A stretch of DNA of 19,975 bases from Bacilli bacterium (GCA_028703035.1 JAQVNR010000020.1:1-19975); one strand, 5' to 3'; positions 1 through 8,260 are shown, numbered from the stretch's first letter. Notes: generated by a model not told the origin, from the sequence alone. A program made the numbers and translations.

Positions 1-1
1 T

Positions 2-70
2 GAGAGATTAATGCATGGCAACCCTTATACTCTAACAGAAGTATTAAACTACAAAAAAGAAGAACAATAA
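2..70 (+). CDS. C-terminal end of an unidentified protein (partial)
   Basis: An open frame enters from the window edge and reads 22 codons to a TAA at 68-70. The peptide begins ERLMHGNPYTL and ends in a lysine/glutamate-rich tail. It is too short to assign a family. It lies on the same strand as pgsA, which has its own promoter about 65 bases further on, so it is probably the last gene of the preceding transcript. It could be a chance open frame, since only 69 bases are visible. Confidence 0.4.
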   Translation, partial: ERLMHGNPYTLTEVLNYKKEEQ

Positions 71-86
71 TTGTTCCGCTTTCTTA
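56..86 (+). terminator. Weak hairpin at the end of the upstream gene
   Basis: GAACAA (62-67) pairs with TTGTTC (71-76) around the stop codon TAA, and flanking AAGAA and TTCTT could extend the stem past a bulge. There is no proper T-run, only a pyrimidine-rich tail, so this is a poor intrinsic terminator at best. Confidence 0.25.
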
Positions 87-134
87 TGCAATAAATTATT
101 TTGTCATTTGGCTGTGAATTGTAACTAAATTTAG

Positions 135-163
135 TTGCTCATGAAATTGAAAGGTGATAAAAT
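135..163 (+). promoter_or_regulatory. Probable sigma-A promoter for pgsA operon
   Basis: A -35 box TTGCTC (135-140), a 17-base spacer and a -10 box TAAAAT (158-163) with the extended TGn element (155-157) lie just upstream of the pgsA ribosome binding site. Spacing and boxes fit the vegetative consensus. Confidence 0.6.
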
Positions 164-183
164 AAGTAAAGAAGAGGTTGTAT

Positions 184-936
184 ATGAAAAATAAGAAAGC
201 TATAATAATAGTTAATTCTGTTACTATGACTAGAGTTATAGGAACTTTTATTTTACCTTTTATCAGTATTAAAATATGTCCGGCTGAACTAGTTATATAT
301 GTTGGATTACTTTTATTAACTGATGCAATTGATGGTCTTCTTGCAAGAAGATTAAAAGCCAGCACGGTTTTTGGAAGTATTTTAGATGCAACTGCTGATA
401 AATTATTAGGCATTGCTTGTTTGGCTGTTTTGTCTCAAAGATATCCCATTATGTTATTACCGATTTTAACAGAGACAATAATTACAATAATTAATCTGCG
501 CGGTGCAATTGGCGGTGCAACTACTGAAAGCAGTTTTTTAGGTAAAATTAAAACTTGGGTATTAGGTTTAGGAATAGTACTGGGATTTGCCACAATTTAT
601 GTTAACGGTATTATTAGTGGGATTAATAGCTCAACTATTATAGGGAAATATTTAATTGCTTTTTTCGAAAATTTAGCTACAAATCAAGATATTGTTATGG
701 CTATTATAGCCTCTATTACAGTAGGGGCAGGAATAATAGTTGCTTGTGATTATCAACATAAAGTAAAAATAGAAATGAAAAATGCAGCTGATGAAGGTTT
801 TGTTTTAAAAAAAATGGTTTTAAAATCAAAAAAAGATTTGCTTTATGCTTTGTTTGACGAGGAATATTATCAAAAAACTAAAGGAATCCCATTAGCAAAA
901 AAGATAGGAGAGTTTAAAAATGAAAAAAATAATTGA
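184..936 (+). CDS. pgsA: CDP-alcohol phosphatidyltransferase, probable phosphatidylglycerophosphate synthase
   Basis: Likely makes phosphatidylglycerol phosphate from CDP-diacylglycerol and glycerol 3-phosphate at the membrane, the first step to anionic phospholipids. The family signature is complete: Asp47, Asp50-Gly51, Ala54-Arg55, Gly64, Asp68 and Asp72, counting from the ATG at 184. Several hydrophobic segments follow. The reading frame can be extended to a TTG at 178, but GAAGAGG (171-177) sits 6 bases before the ATG and would touch the TTG, so the ATG is preferred. At 250 residues it is longer than typical PgsA (about 190), owing mainly to a charged C-terminal tail of about 50 residues. 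Its end overlaps the next gene by 17 bases, which suggests translational coupling. The exact acceptor alcohol cannot be proved from sequence. Confidence 0.85.
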   Translation: MKNKKAIIIVNSVTMTRVIGTFILPFISIKICPAELVIYVGLLLLTDAIDGLLARRLKASTVFGSILDATADKLLGIACLAVLSQRYPIMLLPILTETIITIINLRGAIGGATTESSFLGKIKTWVLGLGIVLGFATIYVNGIISGINSSTIIGKYLIAFFENLATNQDIVMAIIASITVGAGIIVACDYQHKVKIEMKNAADEGFVLKKMVLKSKKDLLYALFDEEYYQKTKGIPLAKKIGEFKNEKNN

Positions 937-2158
937 AGATAAATATTTTAAATTAGGCTTAACAGTTTTCTTAATAATAGTATCTTGTATAACGTTTTAT
1001 TTTATTGTTGAAAAGTTAGGGTTAATAATCTCAGGAATTTCTTGGGTAATTAAACTATTTACACCTTTTATAATTGGATTTATATTTGCCTATCTATTAA
1101 ATCCTTTAGTTCGTTATGTAGAGAATGTTTTATTAAAAAAAATTTTTAATAAAATTAAAATAACCAATAATTTAAAGAAAAATATTAGTCGTTTTACAGC
1201 TATTATGATTATTTGTTTAATAACATTAGGATTATTAGTTTTATTATTTAGTTTTGTTATCCCAGAGCTACTAACAAGTATTGAATCACTTATTATGAAT
1301 ATTCCAGAATATTTAGAGAAAACTAAAATTTATTTATTAGGGCTTTTAAAAGATCATAAAGATCTTGAGGCAATGGTTTTAAATAATTATGATGCAATAA
1401 ATGCTTATTTTTTAAATATTATTAATGATTCATTTATTCCTAGATTAGAAGAATGGATAGTAATATTTTCAAGTGGTATATTTGGCGCAGTTAAAGTCTT
1501 ATTTAATATGGTAATGGGGTTTATCATATCAATATATTTCTTATATGATAAAGAGAAATTTAAGGCTCAAATAAAGAAAGTTTTATATAGTTTGTTTAAT
1601 ATTAAATTTGTTAATAATATTATTGATAATGCTAGACATACAGATAAGGTATTTGGTAATTTTATTATTGGGAAACTTCTAGCTACAATTGTATTTTGCG
1701 TTTTATCTTTTATATTTTTAAGTTTATTTGGTTTTCCTTATGCATTACTAATTAGTGTAATAATTGCTATTACTAATATTATACCTTATTTTGGACCATA
1801 TATTGGTGGAGTTCCTAGTGCCTTCTTAGTCCTTCTACATACTCCTGAAAAATTTTGGCCATTTATAATCTTCTTAGTTGTTATCCAGCAAATTGATAAT
1901 TATATCGTTGGACCATACTTAACAGGTACTAAGATAGGAATTAAAAGTTTCTGGGTGCTCTTTGCAATTATGATTTTCGGAGGATTATTCGGACTTATAG
2001 GGATGTTGATTGGAGTACCCATCTTTGCTCTTATATATGGTTATGTTGATAATAAAGTTAACACTAGCCTAGCTAAAAAGAAACTACCTACCCAAACAGA
2101 AAAGTATGAGAAGTTAAATAGGATTAATTCTCAAACAAAGAAAATTATAGAAAGGTAG
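920..2158 (+). CDS. AI-2E family (UPF0118) multi-pass membrane transporter
   Basis: This 412-residue polytopic membrane protein has the architecture of the AI-2E/PerM/YtvI family: hydrophobic N-terminal helices, a soluble middle segment, and a conserved C-terminal block containing NIIPYFGPYIGG followed by an NYIVGP motif and a glycine-rich last helix pair (FGGLFGLIGMLIGVP). Members export signals or ions; some are Na+/H+ antiporters, so the name does not prove AI-2 transport. The ATG is preceded by GGAGAG (907-912) inside the end of pgsA, with a 17-base gene overlap. The hydrophilic, lysine-rich C-terminus is expected to be cytoplasmic. Family assignment is confident; substrate is unknown. 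Confidence 0.85.
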   Translation: MKKIIEDKYFKLGLTVFLIIVSCITFYFIVEKLGLIISGISWVIKLFTPFIIGFIFAYLLNPLVRYVENVLLKKIFNKIKITNNLKKNISRFTAIMIICLITLGLLVLLFSFVIPELLTSIESLIMNIPEYLEKTKIYLLGLLKDHKDLEAMVLNNYDAINAYFLNIINDSFIPRLEEWIVIFSSGIFGAVKVLFNMVMGFIISIYFLYDKEKFKAQIKKVLYSLFNIKFVNNIIDNARHTDKVFGNFIIGKLLATIVFCVLSFIFLSLFGFPYALLISVIIAITNIIPYFGPYIGGVPSAFLVLLHTPEKFWPFIIFLVVIQQIDNYIVGPYLTGTKIGIKSFWVLFAIMIFGGLFGLIGMLIGVPIFALIYGYVDNKVNTSLAKKKLPTQTEKYEKLNRINSQTKKIIER

Positions 2159-2164
2159 TAAAAA

Positions 2165-2263
2165 ATGAATAAAAACATAACTTTAAATAATGCTCTAATA
2201 ATTAGTTTAATTCTAGTTCTTATAGAACTAATTGTTTTATTTTTAATTTTTCCTTGGTGTTAG
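2165..2263 (+). CDS. Tiny single-span membrane peptide (32 aa)
   Basis: ATG at 2165 opens a 32-codon frame ending at TAG 2261-2263. After a short polar start (MNKNITLNN) almost everything is hydrophobic up to a terminal Pro-Trp-Cys, consistent with one membrane helix. GAAAGG (2151-2156) at the end of the preceding gene can act as ribosome binding site. The next gene starts one base after its stop and begins with nearly the same residues (MNKNIS-L), so the two may be a duplicated pair. No known family recognised. Confidence 0.5.
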   Translation: MNKNITLNNALIISLILVLIELIVLFLIFPWC

Positions 2264-2264
2264 T

Positions 2265-2498
2265 ATGAATAAAAATATTAGCTTAATGAAATTTATTATA
2301 TTTCAACTTGGACTTATGTTAATTATCTTTTTTGGATATGCACTTATTTTGCCGAAAATAAAATCCGCTTGCTCTGAAGTAGACTTATGTTCTCAGATAA
2401 TTAGTTGTGACTGTGAAAATGAAAAATGTATTTGTAAATATTATGACGAAGATGGAAAAGTTCTAGATATTGAGTGTCCTAATAATTATTTAGATTAA
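2265..2498 (+). CDS. Small membrane-anchored cysteine-rich protein
   Basis: A 77-residue protein with one N-terminal membrane segment (about residues 8-31) followed by a short acidic domain with seven cysteines, including CDC and CIC motifs around residues 48-57. The spacing suggests an extracytoplasmic disulfide-bonded or metal-binding micro-domain. It starts one base after the stop of the 32-codon peptide, so expression is probably coupled. It is the last gene before a clear terminator. I do not recognise the family and assign no function. Confidence 0.6.
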   Translation: MNKNISLMKFIIFQLGLMLIIFFGYALILPKIKSACSEVDLCSQIISCDCENEKCICKYYDEDGKVLDIECPNNYLD

Positions 2499-2501
2499 TT
2501 G

Positions 2502-2523
2502 AGCCTAAAAAAGGCTTTTTTTG
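2502..2523 (+). terminator. Intrinsic terminator of the pgsA operon
   Basis: AGCCT (2502-2506) pairs with AGGCT (2512-2516) around an AAAAA loop, followed by a run of T to 2522. It lies 3 bases after the last stop codon. Confidence 0.75.
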
Positions 2524-2550
2524 TCAAAATCTTAAATTATATGTTAAAAT
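2521..2550 (+). promoter_or_regulatory. Probable promoter for the HNH-motif gene
   Basis: TTGTCA (2521-2526) and TAAAAT (2545-2550), with an extended TGT just before the -10, are 18 bases apart and immediately follow the terminator T-run. Confidence 0.55.
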
Positions 2551-2584
2551 ATAGGAAGATAGTATTGGGCGAAGATGGTGGCGA

Positions 2585-2965
2585 ATGAAACAAAAAAAAG
2601 GACAAAAGAAAAAGAAAAGAAAAAAGCAAACAATTAAAGACGATTTGAAAATATTATATGGTTGCCGAGATATGTTGACTGGTTTGAAAAGTAAGGCTTT
2701 GAATTTTCATCATATAGTGAAAAGATTAGACGATGGGAAAAGAACAATAGAAAATGGTGCTCTTTTAGAGCAAGATTGTCACGACTGGCTTCATTATTTT
2801 GAGATTATAGATCCCGATATATATAAACTAGTAAATGAGTGCTTGGTGTTTTATAAAAATTGTTTGGATTTAGGGTATCTAGAATTAGTCGAACAATATG
2901 AAACAGATATATTTCCTGTGGCTCAAAATTCAGTAAATGAATATATAAGTCGTAGGAAAAAATGA
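2585..2965 (+). CDS. Small HNH-motif nuclease-like protein
   Basis: The 126-residue protein starts with a very basic tail (lysine/arginine-rich residues 2-15), as expected for nucleic-acid contact. It then carries an HNH-like core: His42-His43, Asn57 in a TIENGALL context, and His66/His70 in CHDWLH. The zinc-binding CxxC pairs of many HNH enzymes are not seen; only Cys27 and Cys65 lie near the core. No phage or restriction genes are adjacent; it stands alone between two operons with its own promoter. Possible roles are DNA nicking or a domesticated nucleic-acid-binding protein. Upstream GGTGG (2577-2581) is a weak ribosome binding site. Confidence 0.6.
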   Translation: MKQKKGQKKKKRKKQTIKDDLKILYGCRDMLTGLKSKALNFHHIVKRLDDGKRTIENGALLEQDCHDWLHYFEIIDPDIYKLVNECLVFYKNCLDLGYLELVEQYETDIFPVAQNSVNEYISRRKK

Positions 2966-2979
2966 AAATCAAACTATAG

Positions 2980-3005
2980 ATTTTATATTTATAATTTGCT
3001 ATACT
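2980..3005 (+). promoter_or_regulatory. Probable extended -10 promoter for rlmN operon
   Basis: TGC-TATACT (2997-3005) is a good extended -10, with an imperfect AT-rich -35 region around 2980. A small inverted repeat (AAAATC 2965-2970 / GATTTT 2979-2984) just upstream may be the end of the previous transcript. Confidence 0.5.
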
Positions 3006-3020
3006 TGAGGCAGGTGGAAC

Positions 3021-4043
3021 ATGAAAAATATATATGGATATAAATATAATGATTTAGAAAATAAATTGATACAAATAAATGAAAAAAAATATCGGGCTAA
3101 ACAAATTTATGAATGGCTATATGTTCATAAAGAATTAGATTTTAATAAGATGACTAATTTAAGTAAGACAACTATTAATAATTTAACAAATAATTTTATT
3201 AATGATTATATTAAAATTAAAAAAGTCCAAATAAGTGAGGACACGATTAAATATTTGTTTGAGCTTAAGTGTGGCAACTTGATTGAAGCGGTTTTATTGC
3301 AACATGATTATGGTAATAGTATTTGTGTTTCTTCCCAAGTTGGTTGTAATATTGGCTGTTCTTTTTGTGCCAGTGGTAAATTAAAAAAGATTCGTAATTT
3401 AGAAAGTTATGAGATGGTTCAGCAAATTCTTTTAGTAGAAAAAGAAACGAAGAGGCGAATTTCTAGTGTCGTTATTATGGGAATTGGCGAGCCTTTTGAT
3501 AATTATGATAATGTAATGGATTTTATTAGAATAATAAATCATCCAAAAGGTCTTGCAATAGGGGCAAGACATATTACCGTATCAACTTGTGGAATAATTC
3601 CTAAAATCAAAGAGTTTATATTAGAAAATATTCAAGTTAATTTAGCACTTAGCCTCCATGCACCAAATAATGAACTTAGAAGTAAACTTATGAAAATAAA
3701 TGAAGTTTACAATATTGAAGAATTAATTAGCACGATAAATGAATATATTAAGGAAACTAATAGACGGGTGACTATAGAATATGTTATGCTAGAACATGTA
3801 AACGATAATAAAAAAGAAGCCTTAGAGCTTGCTAAGCTTCTAAGAGGAATGAATGTTTATGTTAATCTAATTCCCTACAATGAAACAAAAGTAAAGGTCT
3901 ATAAAAAAAGTAGTATGATAAGAATTAGAAAGTTTTATAATTATTTAAAAAAAGCAGGTATTAATGTTACAATCAGAAAAGAATTTGGTAGTGAAATTGA
4001 TGCTGCTTGTGGACAATTAAGAGCCAGTGAGGTGGAAAAATGA
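3021..4043 (+). CDS. rlmN: Dual-specificity 23S rRNA/tRNA adenine-C2 methyltransferase, radical SAM
   Basis: RlmN methylates C2 of A2503 in 23S rRNA and A37 in some tRNAs using a radical-SAM, methyl-cysteine mechanism. The three iron-sulfur ligands are Cys109, Cys113 and Cys116 (CNIGCSFC). The two catalytic cysteines are also present: Cys102 in ICVSSQVGC and Cys330 in EIDAACGQL. The glycine-rich VIMGIGEPFDN and LALSLHAPN blocks are typical. Length (340 residues) is normal. AGGTGG (3012-3017) lies 3 bases before the ATG. It is the first gene of an operon and overlaps the next gene by 4 bases (ATGA). Confidence 0.95.
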   Translation: MKNIYGYKYNDLENKLIQINEKKYRAKQIYEWLYVHKELDFNKMTNLSKTTINNLTNNFINDYIKIKKVQISEDTIKYLFELKCGNLIEAVLLQHDYGNSICVSSQVGCNIGCSFCASGKLKKIRNLESYEMVQQILLVEKETKRRISSVVIMGIGEPFDNYDNVMDFIRIINHPKGLAIGARHITVSTCGIIPKIKEFILENIQVNLALSLHAPNNELRSKLMKINEVYNIEELISTINEYIKETNRRVTIEYVMLEHVNDNKKEALELAKLLRGMNVYVNLIPYNETKVKVYKKSSMIRIRKFYNYLKKAGINVTIRKEFGSEIDAACGQLRASEVEK

Positions 4044-4780
4044 AATCATTTTATATAACAGATCCAGGAAGAATCAGAACTCATAATGAAGATTCAGTTA
4101 CTATTTTAAAAAACAAGTCTGATGAACATTTGATGATTGTTGCTGATGGTATGGGAGGACATCGAGCTGGCGAAATAGCATCTTCGATGGTTGTTACTCA
4201 TATCGGTAGTCGTTTTTCTGCACTTAGTACTATTGGTTCTAAACTCGATGCAGTAAGTTGGCTTAATGAAAACATTAATGAAATAAATCGTAATATTATT
4301 AAATATGCAGAAGAACATACAGATTCAGTAGGAATGGGAACCACAGTTGTTATGGCCCTTTTAACAAAGGAATTTTTAATATTTGCTAATATTGGTGATT
4401 CATGTGGCTTTGTTTTAAAAGAAAAAAAATTACATAAAGTAACAAATGATCATACCCTTGTTAATCTTTTAATTGAATCTGGTGAATTATTACCAGAAGA
4501 AGCTGATAATCATCCTAAAAAGAATGTCCTTATGAAAGCACTGGGATCAGCAGATAAACAAGAGCTTGATGTTTTTGATGTGGATCCAAATGTTGATGCG
4601 ATTTTACTATGTAGTGATGGTCTTACGCATATGCTAGCCCAAGATCAAATTGAAAAAGTTTTACTTGAAGAAGATATTAGTGTTGAAGCTAAATTAATTA
4701 AATTAATAAAAAAATGTAATGCTAGAGGCGGAAGTGACAATATATCAATCGCGTATTTAATAAAAGAGGGTGGCGTTTAA
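4040..4780 (+). CDS. stp: PP2C-type Ser/Thr protein phosphatase
   Basis: This cytoplasmic metal-dependent phosphatase is the usual antagonist of the PASTA kinase encoded next to it. All PP2C motifs are visible: RTHNEDS near the N-terminus, VADGMGGHRAGE with metal-binding Asp36 and Gly37, GMGTTVV, ANIGDS, LLCSDGLT with Asp193, and GGSDNIS with Asp233. The 246-residue length matches PrpC/Stp enzymes. It starts inside the rlmN stop (ATGA) with GAGGTGG (4029-4035) upstream, and its stop abuts the GTG start of prkC, indicating coupled expression of phosphatase and kinase. Confidence 0.95.
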   Translation: MKSFYITDPGRIRTHNEDSVTILKNKSDEHLMIVADGMGGHRAGEIASSMVVTHIGSRFSALSTIGSKLDAVSWLNENINEINRNIIKYAEEHTDSVGMGTTVVMALLTKEFLIFANIGDSCGFVLKEKKLHKVTNDHTLVNLLIESGELLPEEADNHPKKNVLMKALGSADKQELDVFDVDPNVDAILLCSDGLTHMLAQDQIEKVLLEEDISVEAKLIKLIKKCNARGGSDNISIAYLIKEGGV

Positions 4781-6523
4781 GTGATAACAAAGGGGCAAAA
4801 AATTAATGATCGTTATCAAATAGTTAAAACTATCGGTGAGGGCGGAATGGCTAACGTTTATTTAGCTCGTGATGTGATATTAGAAAGAAATGTTGCCGTA
4901 AAAGTTCTAAGAGGCGATCTTTCGACTGATGAAAAATTTGTTAGAAGATTTCAAAGAGAGGCATTATCTGCATCTTCTTTGTCGCATCCTAATATAGTTG
5001 AAGTATATGATGTTGGTGAGGATAATGGTCTTTACTATATTGTTATGGAATATATTGAGGGCAAACATTTAAAACAACTTTTAAGAAAAAGAGGTACTCT
5101 AACTTTAAAAGAAGTAATAGATATTATGTTACAAATTACTGATGGAATGGCATCAGCTCATGATTCATATATAATTCACCGGGATATAAAACCTCAAAAT
5201 ATAATGATTTTAGAAAATGGTTTAGTTAAAATAACTGACTTTGGGATTGCCATGGCATTAAATGGAGCTCAGCTGACTCAAACTAATTCAGTAATGGGAT
5301 CAGTTCATTATCTTCCACCAGAGCAAGCATCAGGCAAAGGTTCAACTATTCAAAGTGATATATATTCAATGGGAATTTTAATGTACGAACTTCTTTGTGG
5401 CAAACTTCCATATAAAGGTGATAATGCTGTTGAAATAGCTTTAAAGCACTTGAAAGATCCACTTCCGAGTATTAGAAAAGAAATGCCAAACTTACCACAA
5501 GCCATCGAAAACATTATTTTAAGAAGTACAGCAAAAAACACTAAAAATAGGTATGCTGATGCTCGGGAAATGAATGAAGATTTAAAAACTTGCTTAGAAC
5601 AGCGAAGATCTAATGAAGAAGCACTTATCTATGAATTTTCTGAAGATGATGATATTACTAGAAAAGAAAGACAAATGTTAGAAAGTAAGAAGGAAGAAGA
5701 AGCAAAAATAAATAAAAATGATATATTAGAAAAAGAAGGTGAGATTATCGCTAAAAAAATAACCGAAAAAGATTTAAAGAAGAAAGAAAATAAGACGCTT
5801 TTAATCTTAGGAGCAATTTTTACTGGCCTTATTTTGATAACAACTTCGATCATATTGCTTTTGCCAAAACTTACAGAAGCAAAAGATGTAATAGTTCCGG
5901 ATGTCGAAAATAAGACGATATCTGAAGCTGAGGCAATTTTGAAGAAAAAAGGTTTAACAATTGCGGCAGAAATAAAAGAAGTAACAAGTGATACTATTGA
6001 AGAAGGTAAAATAGTAAAAACTAACCCTGGAATTGGACGAACCGTTAAAGAAGGAAGAGAAATAACTTTATATCAAAGTAGTGGTGAGGGTACATATGAA
6101 GTTGAAGACTTTACTAGCCGTAATTATATAGAAGTAAAAACTATTCTTGAAAGAGTTCATAATTTATTTGTTATTGTTGAAGAAGAAGAAGTTTCCGATA
6201 CAACAGATTATACTGAAGGACAAATTATTCGCCAAGACCCAGATGCAGGGACTAAATTAACACCAGGAGATAAAATAACTTTATATATTCCAGATATGAC
6301 TGGAGTATATCCAGACTTTAGAGAAGGGGATTATTCATTAACAGATATTGAGGCTTTTGCTAGTAAATATAATTTAACATTAAAAGTTGAATATCAGATA
6401 ACCAATCTTTATGAAATAGGAACTATAATTGATCAAGATCCAAAGGCTGGAACGACAATCGTAAATGGAATGACATTAAAAATAGTCATAGCTGAGGAAG
6501 AAGAAGTTAACATCATTGATTAA
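4781..6523 (+). CDS. prkC: PASTA-domain Ser/Thr protein kinase (PrkC/StkP type)
   Basis: A membrane kinase that senses cell-wall fragments and phosphorylates targets in growth and division. The N-terminal kinase domain (about 10-270) has the glycine loop GEGGMANV (19-26), Lys41, Glu60, catalytic HRDIKPQN (133-140) and DFG (153-155). A charged juxtamembrane stretch leads to one membrane helix (about 344-366), then three extracellular PASTA-like repeats (about 370-437, 438-508 and 509-575). The GTG start directly follows the stp stop, with AGAGGG (4765-4770) upstream. The 580-residue length is normal for a three-PASTA kinase. The second and third repeats are more divergent than the first, and the extreme C-terminus is acidic. 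Confidence 0.95.
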   Translation: MITKGQKINDRYQIVKTIGEGGMANVYLARDVILERNVAVKVLRGDLSTDEKFVRRFQREALSASSLSHPNIVEVYDVGEDNGLYYIVMEYIEGKHLKQLLRKRGTLTLKEVIDIMLQITDGMASAHDSYIIHRDIKPQNIMILENGLVKITDFGIAMALNGAQLTQTNSVMGSVHYLPPEQASGKGSTIQSDIYSMGILMYELLCGKLPYKGDNAVEIALKHLKDPLPSIRKEMPNLPQAIENIILRSTAKNTKNRYADAREMNEDLKTCLEQRRSNEEALIYEFSEDDDITRKERQMLESKKEEEAKINKNDILEKEGEIIAKKITEKDLKKKENKTLLILGAIFTGLILITTSIILLLPKLTEAKDVIVPDVENKTISEAEAILKKKGLTIAAEIKEVTSDTIEEGKIVKTNPGIGRTVKEGREITLYQSSGEGTYEVEDFTSRNYIEVKTILERVHNLFVIVEEEEVSDTTDYTEGQIIRQDPDAGTKLTPGDKITLYIPDMTGVYPDFREGDYSLTDIEAFASKYNLTLKVEYQITNLYEIGTIIDQDPKAGTTIVNGMTLKIVIAEEEEVNIID

Positions 6524-6535
6524 AGAGGAGAATTT

Positions 6536-7363
6536 TTGAAAGGAACAATAGTTAGACAAATTAGTAATTTATATACAGTTGATGTAGATGGTAATCTATA
6601 TCAGTGCCGAGCTAGGGGAAAGTTTTATCACGATAAACTTACTCCTTTAGTTGGTGATAAAGTTATAATTGATCCAAATAATAATTATATTTTAGAAATA
6701 CTAACGCGAAGAAATTTTTTAAAAAGACCAAGTATTGCTAATATTGATGTCTGCGCTATCATTACTAGTACTAAAAAACCAAATTTAGATTTAAATTTAC
6801 TTGATAGGTTACTTACTTTAGTAATTCATAATAAAATAAGACCAGTAATCTGTTTTACTAAAATAGATTTATTAACAAAAGAAGAAAAACAAAACTTGCA
6901 AAAAATAATTAAATATTATCAGAGTTTAGAAATTAAAGTATTTACAAATCAAAAATTAAAAAAGTTTACTAAAGATTTAAAAAAGCAGACAGTTGTATTA
7001 ACAGGTCAAACTGGTGCTGGTAAAAGCACTTTATTAAATAAGTTAAATAAAAATTTATTATTAGAAACAAAACCTATTAGTAAAGCCTTAGGTAGAGGAG
7101 TTCATACAACTAGACATGTCGAGTTATTTAAATATAAGACTTCTTTAATTGCCGATACTCCAGGTTTTAGTTCACTTGATTTAAGCAAGCTAACACCCCA
7201 AGAAATAAAGAATACTTTTTCAGAATTTAATGAAAATTGCGAGTATCATGACTGCATGCATTTATTAGAACCTAATTGTGAAGTTAAAAGTTTAGTAAAA
7301 AAAGGAAAAATTTTAGAAAGTAGATATCTAAATTATAAAAAGTTTATTGAGGTGAGGAAATGA
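6536..7363 (+). CDS. rsgA: Ribosome small-subunit biogenesis GTPase
   Basis: RsgA is a circularly permuted GTPase that checks 30S subunit maturation. Order of motifs: N-terminal OB fold beginning GTIVRQIS, TKID (108-111), Walker A GQTGAGKST (157-165), the GRGVHTTRH switch region (186-194), DTPGF (207-211), and the C-terminal zinc site Cys235, Cys240, His242, Cys248. The start codon is TTG, chosen because AGAGGAG (6524-6530) sits 5 bases before it and no ATG lies nearby in frame. It follows prkC by 12 bases and overlaps rpe by 4 bases, the conserved prkC-rsgA-rpe arrangement of Gram-positives. Confidence 0.95.
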   Translation: MKGTIVRQISNLYTVDVDGNLYQCRARGKFYHDKLTPLVGDKVIIDPNNNYILEILTRRNFLKRPSIANIDVCAIITSTKKPNLDLNLLDRLLTLVIHNKIRPVICFTKIDLLTKEEKQNLQKIIKYYQSLEIKVFTNQKLKKFTKDLKKQTVVLTGQTGAGKSTLLNKLNKNLLLETKPISKALGRGVHTTRHVELFKYKTSLIADTPGFSSLDLSKLTPQEIKNTFSEFNENCEYHDCMHLLEPNCEVKSLVKKGKILESRYLNYKKFIEVRK

Positions 7364-7980
7364 AAATATCGGTATCATTTATAAAAAGTAAATATAATGA
7401 AAAAGAAACAATTAAATTAATTGATAAAACTGATGCTGATTATTTACATGTCGATATTATGGATGGTAAGTTTGTTGAGCAAAAAAATTACTCTTTTAAG
7501 GAAATAAAAAGGTTAGTAAAATATTCTACTAAAAAATTAGATGTCCATTTAATGTGTGAAAATCCATCAAAATATATTAAAGATTATGCTCTTCTTAATA
7601 CCCAGTATTTAACATTTCATTTCGAAGCAGTTAAAAATCCCAATGAGATAATAAATGAGATTCACTCTTATGGAATTAAGTGTGGAATCAGTATTAAACC
7701 ATCTACTTTAGTTGAAAGTTTAAAGCCTTATATAAATAATATTGAACAAGTATTAGTTATGAGTGTTGAACCCGGTAAGGGTGGTCAAGAATTTATGTCA
7801 GACATTGCTTTTAAAATAGATCAGCTTCAAGAAATGAATAGTAATTTTATAGTTTCAGTTGATGGTGGAATTAATAATGAAACAATTAATCATGTAAAAA
7901 ATGCTGACATGGTAGTAAGCGGATCCTATGTTTGTTTAAGCGATAATTACCAAGAAAAAATAGATAATTTAAGAAATTAA
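7360..7980 (+). CDS. rpe: Ribulose-phosphate 3-epimerase
   Basis: Interconverts ribulose 5-phosphate and xylulose 5-phosphate in the pentose phosphate pathway. The TIM-barrel metal ligands are His30 and Asp32 (LHVDIMDG), His63 (DVHLM) and Asp168 (VSVDGGIN). The phosphate-binding loops SVEPGKGGQ and VVSGSYV are present. At 206 residues it is slightly short, and the usual SILSADF start of the barrel is replaced by a divergent SVSFIKSK. It overlaps rsgA by 4 bases (ATGA) and is the last gene before a strong terminator. Confidence 0.92.
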   Translation: MKISVSFIKSKYNEKETIKLIDKTDADYLHVDIMDGKFVEQKNYSFKEIKRLVKYSTKKLDVHLMCENPSKYIKDYALLNTQYLTFHFEAVKNPNEIINEIHSYGIKCGISIKPSTLVESLKPYINNIEQVLVMSVEPGKGGQEFMSDIAFKIDQLQEMNSNFIVSVDGGINNETINHVKNADMVVSGSYVCLSDNYQEKIDNLRN

Positions 7981-7992
7981 TTGATCAATTGA

Positions 7993-8029
7993 AAAAAATT
8001 GTAAGTTAAAAATTGACTTACAATTTTTT
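7993..8029. terminator. Bidirectional intrinsic terminator
   Basis: A 14-bp perfect stem, AAAAAATTGTAAGT (7993-8006) with ACTTACAATTTTTT (8016-8029), closes a 9-base loop. A-runs and T-runs flank both sides, so it can stop the rpe operon and the convergent small minus-strand gene, whose stop codon (8018-8020) lies inside the stem. Confidence 0.85.
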
Positions 8030-8260
8030 AATACTTGTACAATTATTAATATAAATTACTTCACGGTTGTTAGTAATTAAGTAATTATCAGTTTTGCCAA
8101 CAATTTTAGTAATAAAAGATCTATTATTAGTTTCAATTATAGCATCAACTGGGAAAGTATCAAAAACATTTCTACTTTCTTGATTAGCGCTATAAAAAGT
8201 GTGCTGAGAGTTTTCAATATTCTCATTAATTTTATTTTTAAATATTTCTGGTAAACTCAT
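8018..8260 (-). CDS. Small hypothetical protein (80 aa)
   Basis: The start is set by GGAGGG (8266-8271) upstream of the ATG at 8260; a longer frame from 8290 lacks a ribosome binding site. The N-terminal half is helical and polar. The C-terminal half (about residues 35-80) alternates hydrophobic and polar residues (VDAIIETNNRSFITKIVG and YLITNNREVIYI), the pattern of a small beta-barrel as in LSm-like or DUF2642-like proteins. No signal peptide or membrane helix. Function unknown; the fold guess is inference only. It is transcribed alone, convergent with rpe and divergent from the SEDS gene. Confidence 0.7.
   Translation of the reverse strand: MSLPEIFKNKINENIENSQHTFYSANQESRNVFDTFPVDAIIETNNRSFITKIVGKTDNYLITNNREVIYINNCTSIKKL

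Noticed and set aside
178..183. TTG start extending PgsA by two residues
   Set aside because: The GAAGAGG site ends at 177, directly against the TTG, whereas it is 6 bases from the ATG at 184.
96..413. Minus-strand open frame of 105 codons over the start of pgsA
   Set aside because: It is antisense to a gene with an intact CDP-alcohol transferase motif, has no ribosome binding site of note and resembles no protein.
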